Made by a program: the position numbers and the translations under genes
Notes under the pieces: generated by a model
What the model was told of the DNA's origin: nothing
The model's input: only the letters and a program-made list of their open reading frames with translations
Databases searched by the model: none
Shown here: positions 1 to 7,450 of the stretch, one piece after another
How positions within the stretch are numbered: position 1 is the first letter of the stretch
How the letters are laid out: each line of letters opens with the position of its first letter
NCBI GenBank assembly: GCA_965656085.1
Contig: CBFHJA010000002.1
Span: 95,695-159,694, forward strand
Reading direction: 5' to 3'
Length of the DNA stretch: 64,000 nt
From: Aliishimia sp965656085
Lineage (GTDB): Bacteria; Pseudomonadota; Alphaproteobacteria; Rhodobacterales; Rhodobacteraceae

Positions 1-1
1 G

Positions 2-271
2 ATTGCCACCGCCGTGGCGGCGGTGAAAATCGGCGCGACCGACTACCTCTCCAAGCCCGCCGATGCGACCGATATCACTCACGCGCTTCTGGCGACCGGC
101 GATGACATGCCGCCGCCACCCGAGAATCCGATGTCCGCCGACCGCGTGCGCTGGGAACATATCCAGCGTGTCTACGAACTTTGCGACCGAAACGTCTCGG
201 AAACAGCCCGCCGCTTGTCGATGCACCGCCGGACCTTGCAGCGCATTTTGGCCAAACGCTCTCCGCGCTGA
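2..271 (+). CDS. regA: RegA/PrrA/ActR-type global redox response regulator, C-terminal part (5' end outside window)
   Basis: The gene is cut by the left edge; only the last ~89 codons are present. The fragment has the end of a receiver domain (GATDYLSKP, with the conserved Lys-Pro), then the proline hinge PPPPENP typical of RegA/PrrA/ActR, then a Fis-type helix-turn-helix (NVSETARRLSMHRRTLQRI). In this family the protein is phosphorylated by the membrane kinase RegB/PrrB and controls photosynthesis, carbon and nitrogen fixation and respiration genes according to redox state. The hinge and HTH are close to diagnostic. In Rhodobacter the gene lies near ahcY, as it does here, but two reverse-strand genes intervene and no hvrA is present. 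Confidence 0.93.
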   Translation: MATAVAAVKIGATDYLSKPADATDITHALLATGDDMPPPPENPMSADRVRWEHIQRVYELCDRNVSETARRLSMHRRTLQRILAKRSPR

Positions 272-296
272 CGGGCGTTCTACAGTGAATTCACTA

Positions 297-370
297 TGAC
301 CAAGGCGTTAACGCTGCGTGCGTATGTACAGTGTATGTACAGGTGTATGTACGCGAGCCATACGCCGTAT
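297..370. repeat. Fragment related to the GTATGGC/GTATGTAC dispersed repeat
   Basis: The gap after regA contains GTTAACG followed by three direct GTATGTAC units starting at 322, 333 and 345, then GCCATACGCCGTAT. The same vocabulary (GTTAACG, GTATGTAC or GTACATAC, GCCATACG) builds the three longer elements at 13.6, 39.6 and 56.6 kb. The conserved ATAAAAACAAGG core is missing here, so this looks like a degenerate or partial copy. Confidence 0.5.
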
Positions 371-865
371 TCAGTCCAGATCGAACCGTTTCAGAACCTT
401 ATCCACGATCTTCCCGTTAGGTAGCTTGTAGTCCACCCACCGGTCATAGTCACGAAACCCGCGGCTTTGATAGTAGATCAGCCCGCCCTCATTATCGGCT
501 CGAATATTGGCGTTGATCCATGCATATCCAAGCTTGCGGGAGGCCGTTTTTGTGGCCTCGAAAAGTTTCGAGCCAATACCCAAACCAGATTTTCCAAGCT
601 GCACAAAGCTCGCGATTTCGGCAGCGTTTTCAGGAAGATAACCGGCCGGCTCGATCCACTGAAAGCCCAGAACCGCACCAGCTTCGTCCACCGCCACATG
701 CCAAGCCGCGCGCTCCGGCATGAAGCCCATCCAGTCCGCGATATCTTGCCCGGTCACCGCCCGTTCGATTGCTGTGGTGCCGCCCCTTTCGATGATCGAG
801 TTCAGCAAAGTCGCCATCTGCCGTGTGTCGATAGGCAATGCCCGGCGCACCGTAATTTCACTCAT
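371..865 (-). CDS. GNAT-family N-acetyltransferase
   Basis: 164 residues from the ATG at 865 (MSEITVRRA). The length and order fit a single GNAT domain: N-terminal strand, an acyl-CoA-binding stretch near GKSGLGIGSKLF (the R/Q-x-x-G-x-G/A loop in degenerate form), and a C-terminal IYYQSRGFRDYDRWVDYKL segment typical of GNAT beta5-alpha4. These enzymes move an acetyl group from acetyl-CoA to an amine; the substrate cannot be told. A longer upstream reading would run into the HD-domain gene, so the internal ATG, 7 bp after that gene's stop, is preferred. It is probably translated as the second gene of a two-gene unit with the HD protein. Confidence 0.85.
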   Translation of the reverse strand: MSEITVRRALPIDTRQMATLLNSIIERGGTTAIERAVTGQDIADWMGFMPERAAWHVAVDEAGAVLGFQWIEPAGYLPENAAEIASFVQLGKSGLGIGSKLFEATKTASRKLGYAWINANIRADNEGGLIYYQSRGFRDYDRWVDYKLPNGKIVDKVLKRFDLD

Positions 866-872
866 AAGCCCC

Positions 873-1466
873 TCAAACCCTTGATAAAACCTCTGCGAAA
901 CGCGCCTCGAAATCGGCCCGGACCTGCATCGGTGGACGCAGCGAGATATGCAGCCCATGGACCAGCGCCGGGTCGGGCCGCCCAAAGAACCGCGTGGCCT
1001 CGCCTTCGGAAAACCCAGCGATTTCAGTTGCTTCCATCCACGCACTAACCTGGTCCGCCTGCTTGATCTTGCGTTTCACGTCCTTGGGAAGCTGCGCGGG
1101 CAGCCCGAAGCGCATATGAATCGCCGCCGTAAGCCGTTCGTCGAGTGCCTCGTAGCCGTCTCCCACCGCGGCCTTCACCGGCGAAATCATGTCCCCGATC
1201 ACGTATTCGGGCGCGTCGTGGAGCAGTGCGGCAAGCTGCCACTTAGGCTTCGGATTAGACACTAAACGGCAATATAGTGTCTCTACGAGCAAGGAGTGCT
1301 CCGTCACCGAGTATGCATAGTCGCCCCGCGTCTGACCATTCCAGCGCGCCACGAAAGACAGCCCGTGCGCGATGTCCTCGATCTCGATATCCATCGGTGT
1401 CGGATCAAGCAGATCAAGCCTGCGCCCGGATAACATCCGTTGCCATGCGCGTGTTTGCTTTGCCAT
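873..1466 (-). CDS. HD-domain phosphohydrolase, YfbR/5'-nucleotidase-like
   Basis: About 197 residues from the ATG at 1466 (MAKQTRAW); an ATG at 1490 (MRPRTG) is an alternative start. The metal-binding HD signature is visible as EHSLL, then LLHDAPEYVIGD, and a later conserved Asp (QADQVSAW). This arrangement matches the HD hydrolases annotated as YfbR-like or 'hydrolase of HD superfamily', which dephosphorylate deoxyribonucleoside monophosphates in the characterised E. coli member. The substrate here is inferred only from the family. The gene diverges from ahcY and is followed closely by the GNAT gene. Confidence 0.85.
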   Translation of the reverse strand: MAKQTRAWQRMLSGRRLDLLDPTPMDIEIEDIAHGLSFVARWNGQTRGDYAYSVTEHSLLVETLYCRLVSNPKPKWQLAALLHDAPEYVIGDMISPVKAAVGDGYEALDERLTAAIHMRFGLPAQLPKDVKRKIKQADQVSAWMEATEIAGFSEGEATRFFGRPDPALVHGLHISLRPPMQVRADFEARFAEVLSRV

Positions 1467-1629
1467 GCTTGCACCTGTTCGCGGCCTCATAGCCTCTGTT
1501 AGCCGGTTCAGCCTTGCCTGCAAAGTGAGCCTGCCCTGCCATTCCAGCAATCTTTCCGCTTCTTGGCGTTGTCGTAATGCGACGCGGGTGCTATCTGCCG
1601 CATGATTCCGCAAAAAAGGACGCACACAG

Positions 1630-3018
1630 ATGGCAAGTGACTACATCGTCAAGGACATTTCCCTAGCCGGCTATGGCCGCAAGGAATTGAATATCGCAGA
1701 AACGGAAATGCCCGGACTGATGGCGCTCCGCGAGGAGTATGGTGACGCCAAGCCCCTGAAAGGCGCGCGTATCGTCGGCTCGCTTCACATGACAATACAG
1801 ACCGGCGTGCTGATCGAAACGCTGGTCGAGCTTGGCGCGGATGTTCGCTGGGCTTCCTGTAACATCTTCTCGACGCAAGACCACGCTGCGGCGGCGATCG
1901 CAGAGGCCGGTGTGCCGGTCTTTGCCATCAAGGGCCAGACCCTTGAAGAGCACTGGGACTACCTCGACAAGTCTTTCATGTTCGACGACAGCCCGAACAT
2001 GATCCTCGATGACGGTGGCGACGCTACGCTCTACGTGCTCCTTGGTGCCCGCGCCGAAGCTGGCGAGGAGATTATCCCGGTGCCGACCTCAGAAGAAGAA
2101 GAGGTGATCAAAGCGCAGATCAAGAAGCGCATGGCCGCCAGCCCTGGCTGGTTCACGAAAGTACGCGACCAGATCAAGGGTGTCTCAGAAGAAACCACCA
2201 CCGGCGTGAACCGTCTTTACCAATTGGTGCGTGACGGCGAGCTTCCCTTCCCCGCGATCAACGTGAACGACAGCGTCACAAAGTCGAAGTTCGACAACAA
2301 GTATGGCTGCAAGGAATCGCTCGTGGACGGTATCCGCCGGGCGACCGATACGATGATGGCTGGCAAGGTTGCGGTCGTGCTCGGCTATGGCGACGTGGGC
2401 AAAGGCTCCGCTGCGTCCCTGCAAGGCGCGGGTGCACGTGTGAAGGTGACAGAGGTCGATCCGATCTGTGCCCTGCAGGCGGCGATGGACGGGTTCGAAG
2501 TCGTGCGCATCGAGGATGTGATCCACGATGCCGACATCTTCATCACCACCACCGGCAACAAGGACGTGATCCGCATCGAGCACATGCGCGAGATGAAGGA
2601 CATGGCGATCGTCGGAAATATTGGCCATTTCGACAACGAGATTCAGGTTGCCGCGCTCAAGAACCACAAATGGACCAACATCAAGGAACAGGTGGACATG
2701 ATCGAGATGCCGAACGGCAATCGTCTGATCCTGCTCTCCGAAGGCCGTTTGCTGAACCTTGGCAACGCCACCGGTCACCCGTCTTTCGTGATGTCGGCCT
2801 CCTTCACCAATCAGGTTCTGGCTCAGATCGAGCTTTGGACGAAGGGTGAGGAGTACAAGAACGAGGTCTATATCCTTCCCAAGCATCTCGACGAGAAAGT
2901 GGCCAAACTGCATCTTGAGAAGATTGGTGTGAGACTGACCGAGCTGAGCTCTGACCAGGCGTCTTACATCGGCGTGAAGCCGGAAGGCCCGTTCAAGCCG
3001 GAACATTACCGTTACTAA
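1630..3018 (+). CDS. ahcY: Adenosylhomocysteinase (S-adenosyl-L-homocysteine hydrolase)
   Basis: 462 residues, the usual bacterial length. It hydrolyses S-adenosylhomocysteine reversibly to adenosine and homocysteine, completing the methyl cycle and relieving product inhibition of methyltransferases; it is cytosolic and uses bound NAD+. Visible hallmarks are the N-terminal SLHMTIQTGVLIETL region, NVNDSVTKSKFDN before the NAD domain, the Rossmann loop GYGDVGKGSA, GNIGHFDNEI, and the conserved C-terminus KPEGPFKPEHYRY. An AAAAGGACG ribosome-binding site precedes the ATG. I looked for an SAH riboswitch in the 160 bp upstream and saw none. Confidence 0.98.
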   Translation: MASDYIVKDISLAGYGRKELNIAETEMPGLMALREEYGDAKPLKGARIVGSLHMTIQTGVLIETLVELGADVRWASCNIFSTQDHAAAAIAEAGVPVFAIKGQTLEEHWDYLDKSFMFDDSPNMILDDGGDATLYVLLGARAEAGEEIIPVPTSEEEEVIKAQIKKRMAASPGWFTKVRDQIKGVSEETTTGVNRLYQLVRDGELPFPAINVNDSVTKSKFDNKYGCKESLVDGIRRATDTMMAGKVAVVLGYGDVGKGSAASLQGAGARVKVTEVDPICALQAAMDGFEVVRIEDVIHDADIFITTTGNKDVIRIEHMREMKDMAIVGNIGHFDNEIQVAALKNHKWTNIKEQVDMIEMPNGNRLILLSEGRLLNLGNATGHPSFVMSASFTNQVLAQIELWTKGEEYKNEVYILPKHLDEKVAKLHLEKIGVRLTELSSDQASYIGVKPEGPFKPEHYRY

Positions 3019-3256
3019 TGATAACTACTGGCCCGGCGGCGTTCGCGTCTCCGGGACTTCCCCTGCGATTTGCCTATCTACGCTGGGTCAGATTTCTCCT
3101 TCCGCGTTCCGGCGCGAATGAATATGAGGTACCGCGCGTGCCACCCATTACAAACGGCGTGTCCTGTCTGAAAATTTTCCTTTGTCCCGGCTGGATTGGC
3201 CGGTAGCCTCTGATTGGGTCCAGAGCCGGACCCGAGCCACAGGTGGGAGACTTGAT

Positions 3257-3598
3257 ATGGGCAAACGCGACGACTTGATTGCGCAATACGCGGATGATCT
3301 GAAGAAAAAATGCGGGATGGATCCTGATATGGATCTGTTGACCAAGGTTACGATAGGGTGCGGGCCGTCGATCTATAATGCGGATTCCTCCACCGTTGCC
3401 TCCAGCCAGCCGGGCGAGCTGGAGACCGTAAAGAACAACTTCCTGATGGGCAAGCTGGGTTTGGCGGATGGTCCCGAGCTGATGGACGCGATCAATGCCG
3501 TTGTGGAGACCTATGGAAAGTCCGAGCGCAACAAGTACCGCGCGGTTGTCTACTACATGCTGACGAAGCATTTCGGCAAGGAAGCCGTGTACGGTTGA
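3257..3598 (+). CDS. DUF2853 family small protein
   Basis: 113 residues from the ATG at 3257, preceded by AGGTGGGAG at good spacing; upstream in-frame codons lack a site. The sequence (MGKRDDLIAQYADDLKKKCG, then KVTIGCGPSIYNADS) matches the small helical DUF2853 family, which is common in Roseobacter relatives and Bacteroidetes. The conserved region continues with TVKNNFLMGKLGL and ends in YMLTKHFGKE. It has no signal peptide or membrane segment and no established function. It is monocistronic: a strong terminator follows within 20 bp. Confidence 0.85.
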   Translation: MGKRDDLIAQYADDLKKKCGMDPDMDLLTKVTIGCGPSIYNADSSTVASSQPGELETVKNNFLMGKLGLADGPELMDAINAVVETYGKSERNKYRAVVYYMLTKHFGKEAVYG

Positions 3599-3617
3599 TC
3601 AAACCTTCGGCCAATTC

Positions 3618-3650
3618 AACACCCGCCTCTAGAGGCGGGTGTTTTTCTTT
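3618..3650 (+). terminator. Rho-independent terminator of the DUF2853 gene
   Basis: A perfect 13-bp inverted repeat (AACACCCGCCTCT paired with AGAGGCGGGTGTT), followed directly by a T-rich run, starts 20 bp after the stop codon. Confidence 0.9.
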
Positions 3651-3817
3651 TGAAGAGAAGTTTAAAGACATACTTTTTGCTATTCAGCAGCGCCCATCTT
3701 AGAACGAATGAAACGCGGCCAGGATGGCCGGAACCTTATAGAGACACGTGTGGTGGATACGAGCACGTGGGGTGAAGAAGGGTTCCGTTCATGGCTGTGC
3801 GGAACCCTTCTGTTTTT
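3651..3817 (+). ncRNA. Candidate small RNA ending in a strong rho-independent terminator
   Basis: This gap between the DUF2853 terminator and the convergent EVE gene holds no convincing ORF but has a second, independent plus-strand terminator. Its perfect 12-bp arms (AGAAGGGTTCCG at 3776-3787 and CGGAACCCTTCT at 3800-3811) are followed by GTTTTT. Two more hairpins lie upstream: GGCC-AGGAT-GGCC near 3717-3729, and CACGTG repeated about 20 bp apart near 3746-3770. A terminator with no gene to end, plus local structure, suggests an unannotated transcript. I could not assign a clear promoter or a known RNA family. Confidence 0.4.
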
Positions 3818-3846
3818 CGAATACATGGTCGGAGACCGTAGCGACA

Positions 3847-4266
3847 CTAAATCGTCGTGTTGCCTAATTCCAGAACGAGACGCCATTCTTGTTCGGTCAC
3901 CGGCTGTACCGACAGGCGGGAATTCTTCACCAGTACCATCTCAGCGAGCCGCGGGTCCTGTTTAATCTGCTCAAGAGTGACTGGCTGTGACATGTCGCGA
4001 ACCGCCTTGATGTCGACACAGTCCCAGCGCTCATCATAGGTCGTACTATCCGGATGCGATTCCGCAATTACCTCGACGATACCGACGACGGACTTTTCCG
4101 ATTGTGAGTGGTAGAAGAACCCAAGATCGCCAACCACCATTTGACGCATGAAATTTCGCGCCTGATAGTTTCGCACCCCATCCCATTCCTCACCAGATTC
4201 ACCTCTGGCTTTTTGTTGGTCCCAACTCCATGTGGACGGTTCGGACTTGAACAGCCAATACGCCAT
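3847..4266 (-). CDS. EVE domain-containing protein
   Basis: 139 residues from ATG at 4266 (MAYWLFKSEP). The W-L-F-K-S-E-P-x-x-W-S-W start, GVRNYQARNFM and GDLGFFYHSQ are hallmarks of the EVE fold, a PUA-like domain that in characterised members binds modified bases such as 5-methylcytosine. In many Proteobacteria the gene sits beside a YciI gene, as here. The start ATG overlaps the YciI stop (ATGA), so the two are probably translationally coupled. The protein is likely cytosolic; its exact ligand is unknown. Confidence 0.92.
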   Translation of the reverse strand: MAYWLFKSEPSTWSWDQQKARGESGEEWDGVRNYQARNFMRQMVVGDLGFFYHSQSEKSVVGIVEVIAESHPDSTTYDERWDCVDIKAVRDMSQPVTLEQIKQDPRLAEMVLVKNSRLSVQPVTEQEWRLVLELGNTTI

Positions 4267-4538
4267 CAGCCGATCACCTTGTTCCACTGGATCAATTCAA
4301 TCGAGGCGAAGAGTTCTGCCTTTGCGTAGGGATCGGCGTCCGCCCAAACCTGTGCTTCGGCCATATCCATATCCAGAACGATCAGCGAGCCACAGGGCTT
4401 TTCATCTTCGTCCAGCAAGGGTCCCGCGTGTAAAACCGCATCAGTCGCATTCAGGTAGTCGAGATGCGCGGGGCGCGTGTCGAGCCGTATCTGCAAACTG
4501 TCGGGGGCGTCGCGGGCAATCAGGGCAATGGGCATCAT
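4266..4538 (-). CDS. YciI family protein
   Basis: 90 residues of the ferredoxin-like YciI fold: MPIALIARD strand, RPAHLDYL with the conserved His-Asp pair, GPLLDED, GSLIVLDMD and DPYAKAELF near the end. YciI proteins are small, often dimeric, and some have hydrolase or dehalogenase-like activity, but no reaction can be assigned here. Two adjacent ATG codons (4538 and 4535) overlap the gpsA stop codon, which indicates coupling within the tsaD-gpsA-yciI-EVE operon. Confidence 0.88.
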   Translation of the reverse strand: MMPIALIARDAPDSLQIRLDTRPAHLDYLNATDAVLHAGPLLDEDEKPCGSLIVLDMDMAEAQVWADADPYAKAELFASIELIQWNKVIG

Positions 4539-5497
4539 TCTTCCTTCAAAGGTCGTGCGAGTAGGGTTTGCATGGCCTCTGCCACAGTGGTGCGGCGTTG
4601 CGCAAGGTCATCAACCATGGTGCAGATTGGCATGTCCAGCCCGCGGTCCGCTGCGATCTTCGCGATAGCTTTTGCCGTGTGCAGCCCTTCTACAGTCTTA
4701 CTTGCGTCAAGGGCTGCATTCTGGCTGAGCGCGACGCCAAAGCTGTAATTGCGCGACTGCGCCGACGTGCAGGTGAGCAGCAAATCCCCGAGCCCGGAAA
4801 GACCCATGAGCGTTTCAGGATCAGCACCGCACACGGCCGCGAAGGACTGCATCTCCGCATAACCCCGCGTGATCACCGCTGCGCGAGCGCTTTCGCCAAG
4901 CCCGGCCCCAATCGTTGCCCCTGCCGCGATGGCCATCACGTTCTTAAGCGCCCCGCCAAGCTGTGCCCCGGTGACATCCGTGGTGCGATAGAGCCGGAGC
5001 GTTGGCCGGGTGAGCGCCGTTTGTAGCGTTTCAGCCTGCTCGGGGTCAGCGCAGGCGAGGGTAAGGGCTGTGGGCAGTCCCTGCGCGATATCTATAGCGA
5101 AGCTCGGACCCGTGAGCACGGCGACAGTGGCACGCGGCAGAAGGGCGGCGATGACCTCCGCGGGCCCTTTGCCTGTCACCAGATCGATCCCCTTGCAGCA
5201 AGCAACGATGGTACCTGCGCCAATCTCGTCCTGATGTGTTTCTATGAGCAACCTCAGGCTCTGTGTTGGCACACAAATCAAGAGGATATCAGCCGCCCCG
5301 AAACAGGCCGGATCTGCTGTCACGGAAAGAGTATCCGGCAGGCTGCACCCTGGAAGGTGTGCGCTGTTTTGACCTGTCTCGATCATCTTGCCGATCTGTA
5401 CGCCATCACGGCCCCAGAGCGTTACTGCCTTCGTTTGGGCGAGAACGATGGCCAATGCTGTTCCGAAAGCGCCGGCCCCGGCCACGACGATCCTCAT
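4535..5497 (-). CDS. gpsA: Glycerol-3-phosphate dehydrogenase [NAD(P)+]
   Basis: 320 residues. It reduces dihydroxyacetone phosphate to sn-glycerol 3-phosphate for phospholipid synthesis in the cytosol. The N-terminal Rossmann motif GAGAFGTALA, the catalytic-lysine stretch CCKGID, TGPSFAID, the substrate-binding KNVMAIAAG, and GLSGLGDLLLTC are all typical of GpsA. Its ATG overlaps the tsaD stop by 4 bp. The tsaD-gpsA-yciI-EVE order is common in Rhodobacteraceae. Confidence 0.97.
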   Translation of the reverse strand: MRIVVAGAGAFGTALAIVLAQTKAVTLWGRDGVQIGKMIETGQNSAHLPGCSLPDTLSVTADPACFGAADILLICVPTQSLRLLIETHQDEIGAGTIVACCKGIDLVTGKGPAEVIAALLPRATVAVLTGPSFAIDIAQGLPTALTLACADPEQAETLQTALTRPTLRLYRTTDVTGAQLGGALKNVMAIAAGATIGAGLGESARAAVITRGYAEMQSFAAVCGADPETLMGLSGLGDLLLTCTSAQSRNYSFGVALSQNAALDASKTVEGLHTAKAIAKIAADRGLDMPICTMVDDLAQRRTTVAEAMQTLLARPLKEE

Positions 5498-6591
5498 GCC
5501 TTAGCCCCTTTCTTGCCGCTCCCTATCAAGGCTTGTTGTGCGGTATCGAGTGGCCAGCGCGGGCGCGGTGATAGCCGCAGGTCGTCAGGCAGGCGCTCTG
5601 GTATCTGCTCCAGCGCTGCTCCAGCGATCATCGCGGCATTATCCGTGCAAAGACGCAGTGGAGGCGCTATGAAGCGTGCGCCCGACTTAGCACAAGCCGC
5701 CGCCAAAAATCTGTTTAGAGCCTTATTTGCAGCCACGCCGCCTGCAACGCATAGCAACGCATCGCGCGGCGTACGAGCCGTGTAGATATCAAGCGCACGT
5801 GCGGTCTTTCGTGCGAACACCTCGCCTACGGCTTCCTGAAACCCGGCACAGAGATCGGCGCGGTCCTGCCGCGTCAATCCGCCTTGCTCTGCGACTAGTC
5901 CGTCTCGGCAGCGCCGGACTGCAGTTTTCAGACCGGAAAAGGACATGTTGCAGGTATCTTGTCCGATCAGCGGACGCGGCAGGTTGAACCGCTTCGGATC
6001 ACCATCCCGCGCGCAGGCTTCAACGGACGGACCGCCGGGTTGCGGCAAACCCAGCAGCCGCGCCACCTTGTCAAACGCCTCGCCGGGCGCATCGTCAATC
6101 GTCCCGCCGAGCCGTTCGAACGCGTCCGGGCCATCCACGATCAGGAACTGGCAGTGTCCGCCGGAGACCAAAAGCATCAGGTACGGGTAGACGGCGTCAT
6201 CGGTCAGCCGTGGTGTGAGTGCATGTCCGGCCAAATGGTTGATCCCGTAAATTGGCAGGCCCGTTGCGGCGCTCAGCCCCTTGGCGCACATCACGCCGGA
6301 CATGACGCCGCCGATCAGGCCAGGACCGGCGGTGACCGCAATCGCGTCAAGGTCGTAAAGTGTCAGACCGGACTCGTCCAAAGCCTGCAGGATCGACAGA
6401 TCGAGTTTCTCGGCATGGGCACGGGCGGCGATTTCGGGAACCACACCACCAAAAGGCGCATGAAGGTCCGTTTGACCGAAAACGACAGAGGCAAGGATTT
6501 GCGGCTGCTTACCGGGCACCCCGCGCAGGATCGCGGCAGCGGTATCGTCGCAACTGCTTTCAAGTCCGAGAACGGTGAGGGGGCGCGACAT
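5494..6591 (-). CDS. tsaD: tRNA N6-adenosine threonylcarbamoyltransferase TsaD (Kae1/YgjD family)
   Basis: 365 residues from ATG at 6591 (MSRPLTVLGLESSCDDTA); a GTG 15 bp upstream is possible but less likely. It transfers the threonylcarbamoyl group to A37 of ANN-decoding tRNAs together with TsaB and TsaE. Hallmarks are GLESSCDDT, the metal-binding NHLAGHALT (His-x3-His), LMLLVSGGHCQF, and AGGVAANKALN. It heads the minus-strand operon and diverges from hemD, which starts about 90 bp away. Confidence 0.97.
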   Translation of the reverse strand: MSRPLTVLGLESSCDDTAAAILRGVPGKQPQILASVVFGQTDLHAPFGGVVPEIAARAHAEKLDLSILQALDESGLTLYDLDAIAVTAGPGLIGGVMSGVMCAKGLSAATGLPIYGINHLAGHALTPRLTDDAVYPYLMLLVSGGHCQFLIVDGPDAFERLGGTIDDAPGEAFDKVARLLGLPQPGGPSVEACARDGDPKRFNLPRPLIGQDTCNMSFSGLKTAVRRCRDGLVAEQGGLTRQDRADLCAGFQEAVGEVFARKTARALDIYTARTPRDALLCVAGGVAANKALNRFLAAACAKSGARFIAPPLRLCTDNAAMIAGAALEQIPERLPDDLRLSPRPRWPLDTAQQALIGSGKKGAKA

Positions 6592-6679
6592 CGCAGGGGT
6601 CACCACGTTGCATCAGGGGTGGACGGCAGGTAACACTGCACTGCAGAGCGCACAATGCCGGTTCGAGCCCCTTTGGTAT

Positions 6680-7402
6680 ATGCCCAATTTTTCAGCAACA
6701 CTGCTTTTAACGCGTCCTCAGGAGGCTGCCGAGCGCTTTGCAAGTGAACTTGCGCCCGACCTGTCACCGGGTACCCAGATCGTGATCTCACCACTTATTG
6801 ACATTGCTCCGAGAGGTGAGCCTATCGATGTTTCCGGTTATGCGGGCGTCATCTTTACCTCTGGAAACGCCGTAGGGTTCGCCGGTTCCGCTGCTCCGGT
6901 TCCTGCCTATTGCGTCGGCGCGCAGACACGGCGCCGGGCGGAGGCGGCAGGCTGGACCGTTGTTGAGCACGAAGAGACGGCAGACGATCTCTGTTTGGCT
7001 CTAACTCGAGCGAAAATCGACTCCCCTGTCTTGCATTTGGCGGGGCAGCACCGCCGTGGTGCCTTGGCGTGTCGGCTGACGGCAGCTGGCCTGCGAACGG
7101 ATGAGCACGTGATATACGACCAGTATCGCGTGCCATTCACGCCAGACGCCATATCGGCCCTGACAGGCTCTGACCCGGTAATCGCGCCACTATTCTCGCC
7201 TCGAACAGCACAGGTCTTTGCAGAGCAATATCAGGGCGCTGCGCCGCTTTACGTCGTTGCTATCAGCCAGGCGGCCTTGCAACCGATCTTGGGCATTTCG
7301 ACGATGTACGCACGTGCGGCTTCCCAGCCGACAGCGTGTGCGGTGAAGGAGCACATCCTCGAGGTGCTGCGTCGGGTTGAGGCGGGCGGCACTCCGCTGT
7401 AA
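6680..7402 (+). CDS. hemD: Uroporphyrinogen-III synthase
   Basis: 240 residues from ATG at 6680 (MPNFSATLLLTRP). It cyclises hydroxymethylbilane with inversion of ring D to give uroporphyrinogen III, the branch point to heme, bacteriochlorophyll and cobalamin. HemD family sequence is poorly conserved, but LLLTRPQEAAERFA at the start, VIFTSGNAV, HLAGQHRRGALA, and FSPRTAQVF are diagnostic positions. The position directly ahead of the Mic60-like and HemY genes is the usual alphaproteobacterial order and supports the call. Confidence 0.92.
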   Translation: MPNFSATLLLTRPQEAAERFASELAPDLSPGTQIVISPLIDIAPRGEPIDVSGYAGVIFTSGNAVGFAGSAAPVPAYCVGAQTRRRAEAAGWTVVEHEETADDLCLALTRAKIDSPVLHLAGQHRRGALACRLTAAGLRTDEHVIYDQYRVPFTPDAISALTGSDPVIAPLFSPRTAQVFAEQYQGAAPLYVVAISQAALQPILGISTMYARAASQPTACAVKEHILEVLRRVEAGGTPL

Positions 7403-7450
7403 GTTTGCGCAGGTGGCGAGCCGCCGGACAGAATCGAAGGAAACCTCACT

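Noticed and set aside
1467..1629. Possible SAH riboswitch before ahcY
   Set aside because: I could not find the conserved GAGGAGCGCUGC-type core or its pairing partner in the 160-bp gap.
6600..6680. tRNA-like fragment (GGTTCGAGCC) before hemD
   Set aside because: Only a T-loop-like string is present; no acceptor, D or anticodon arm can be folded.
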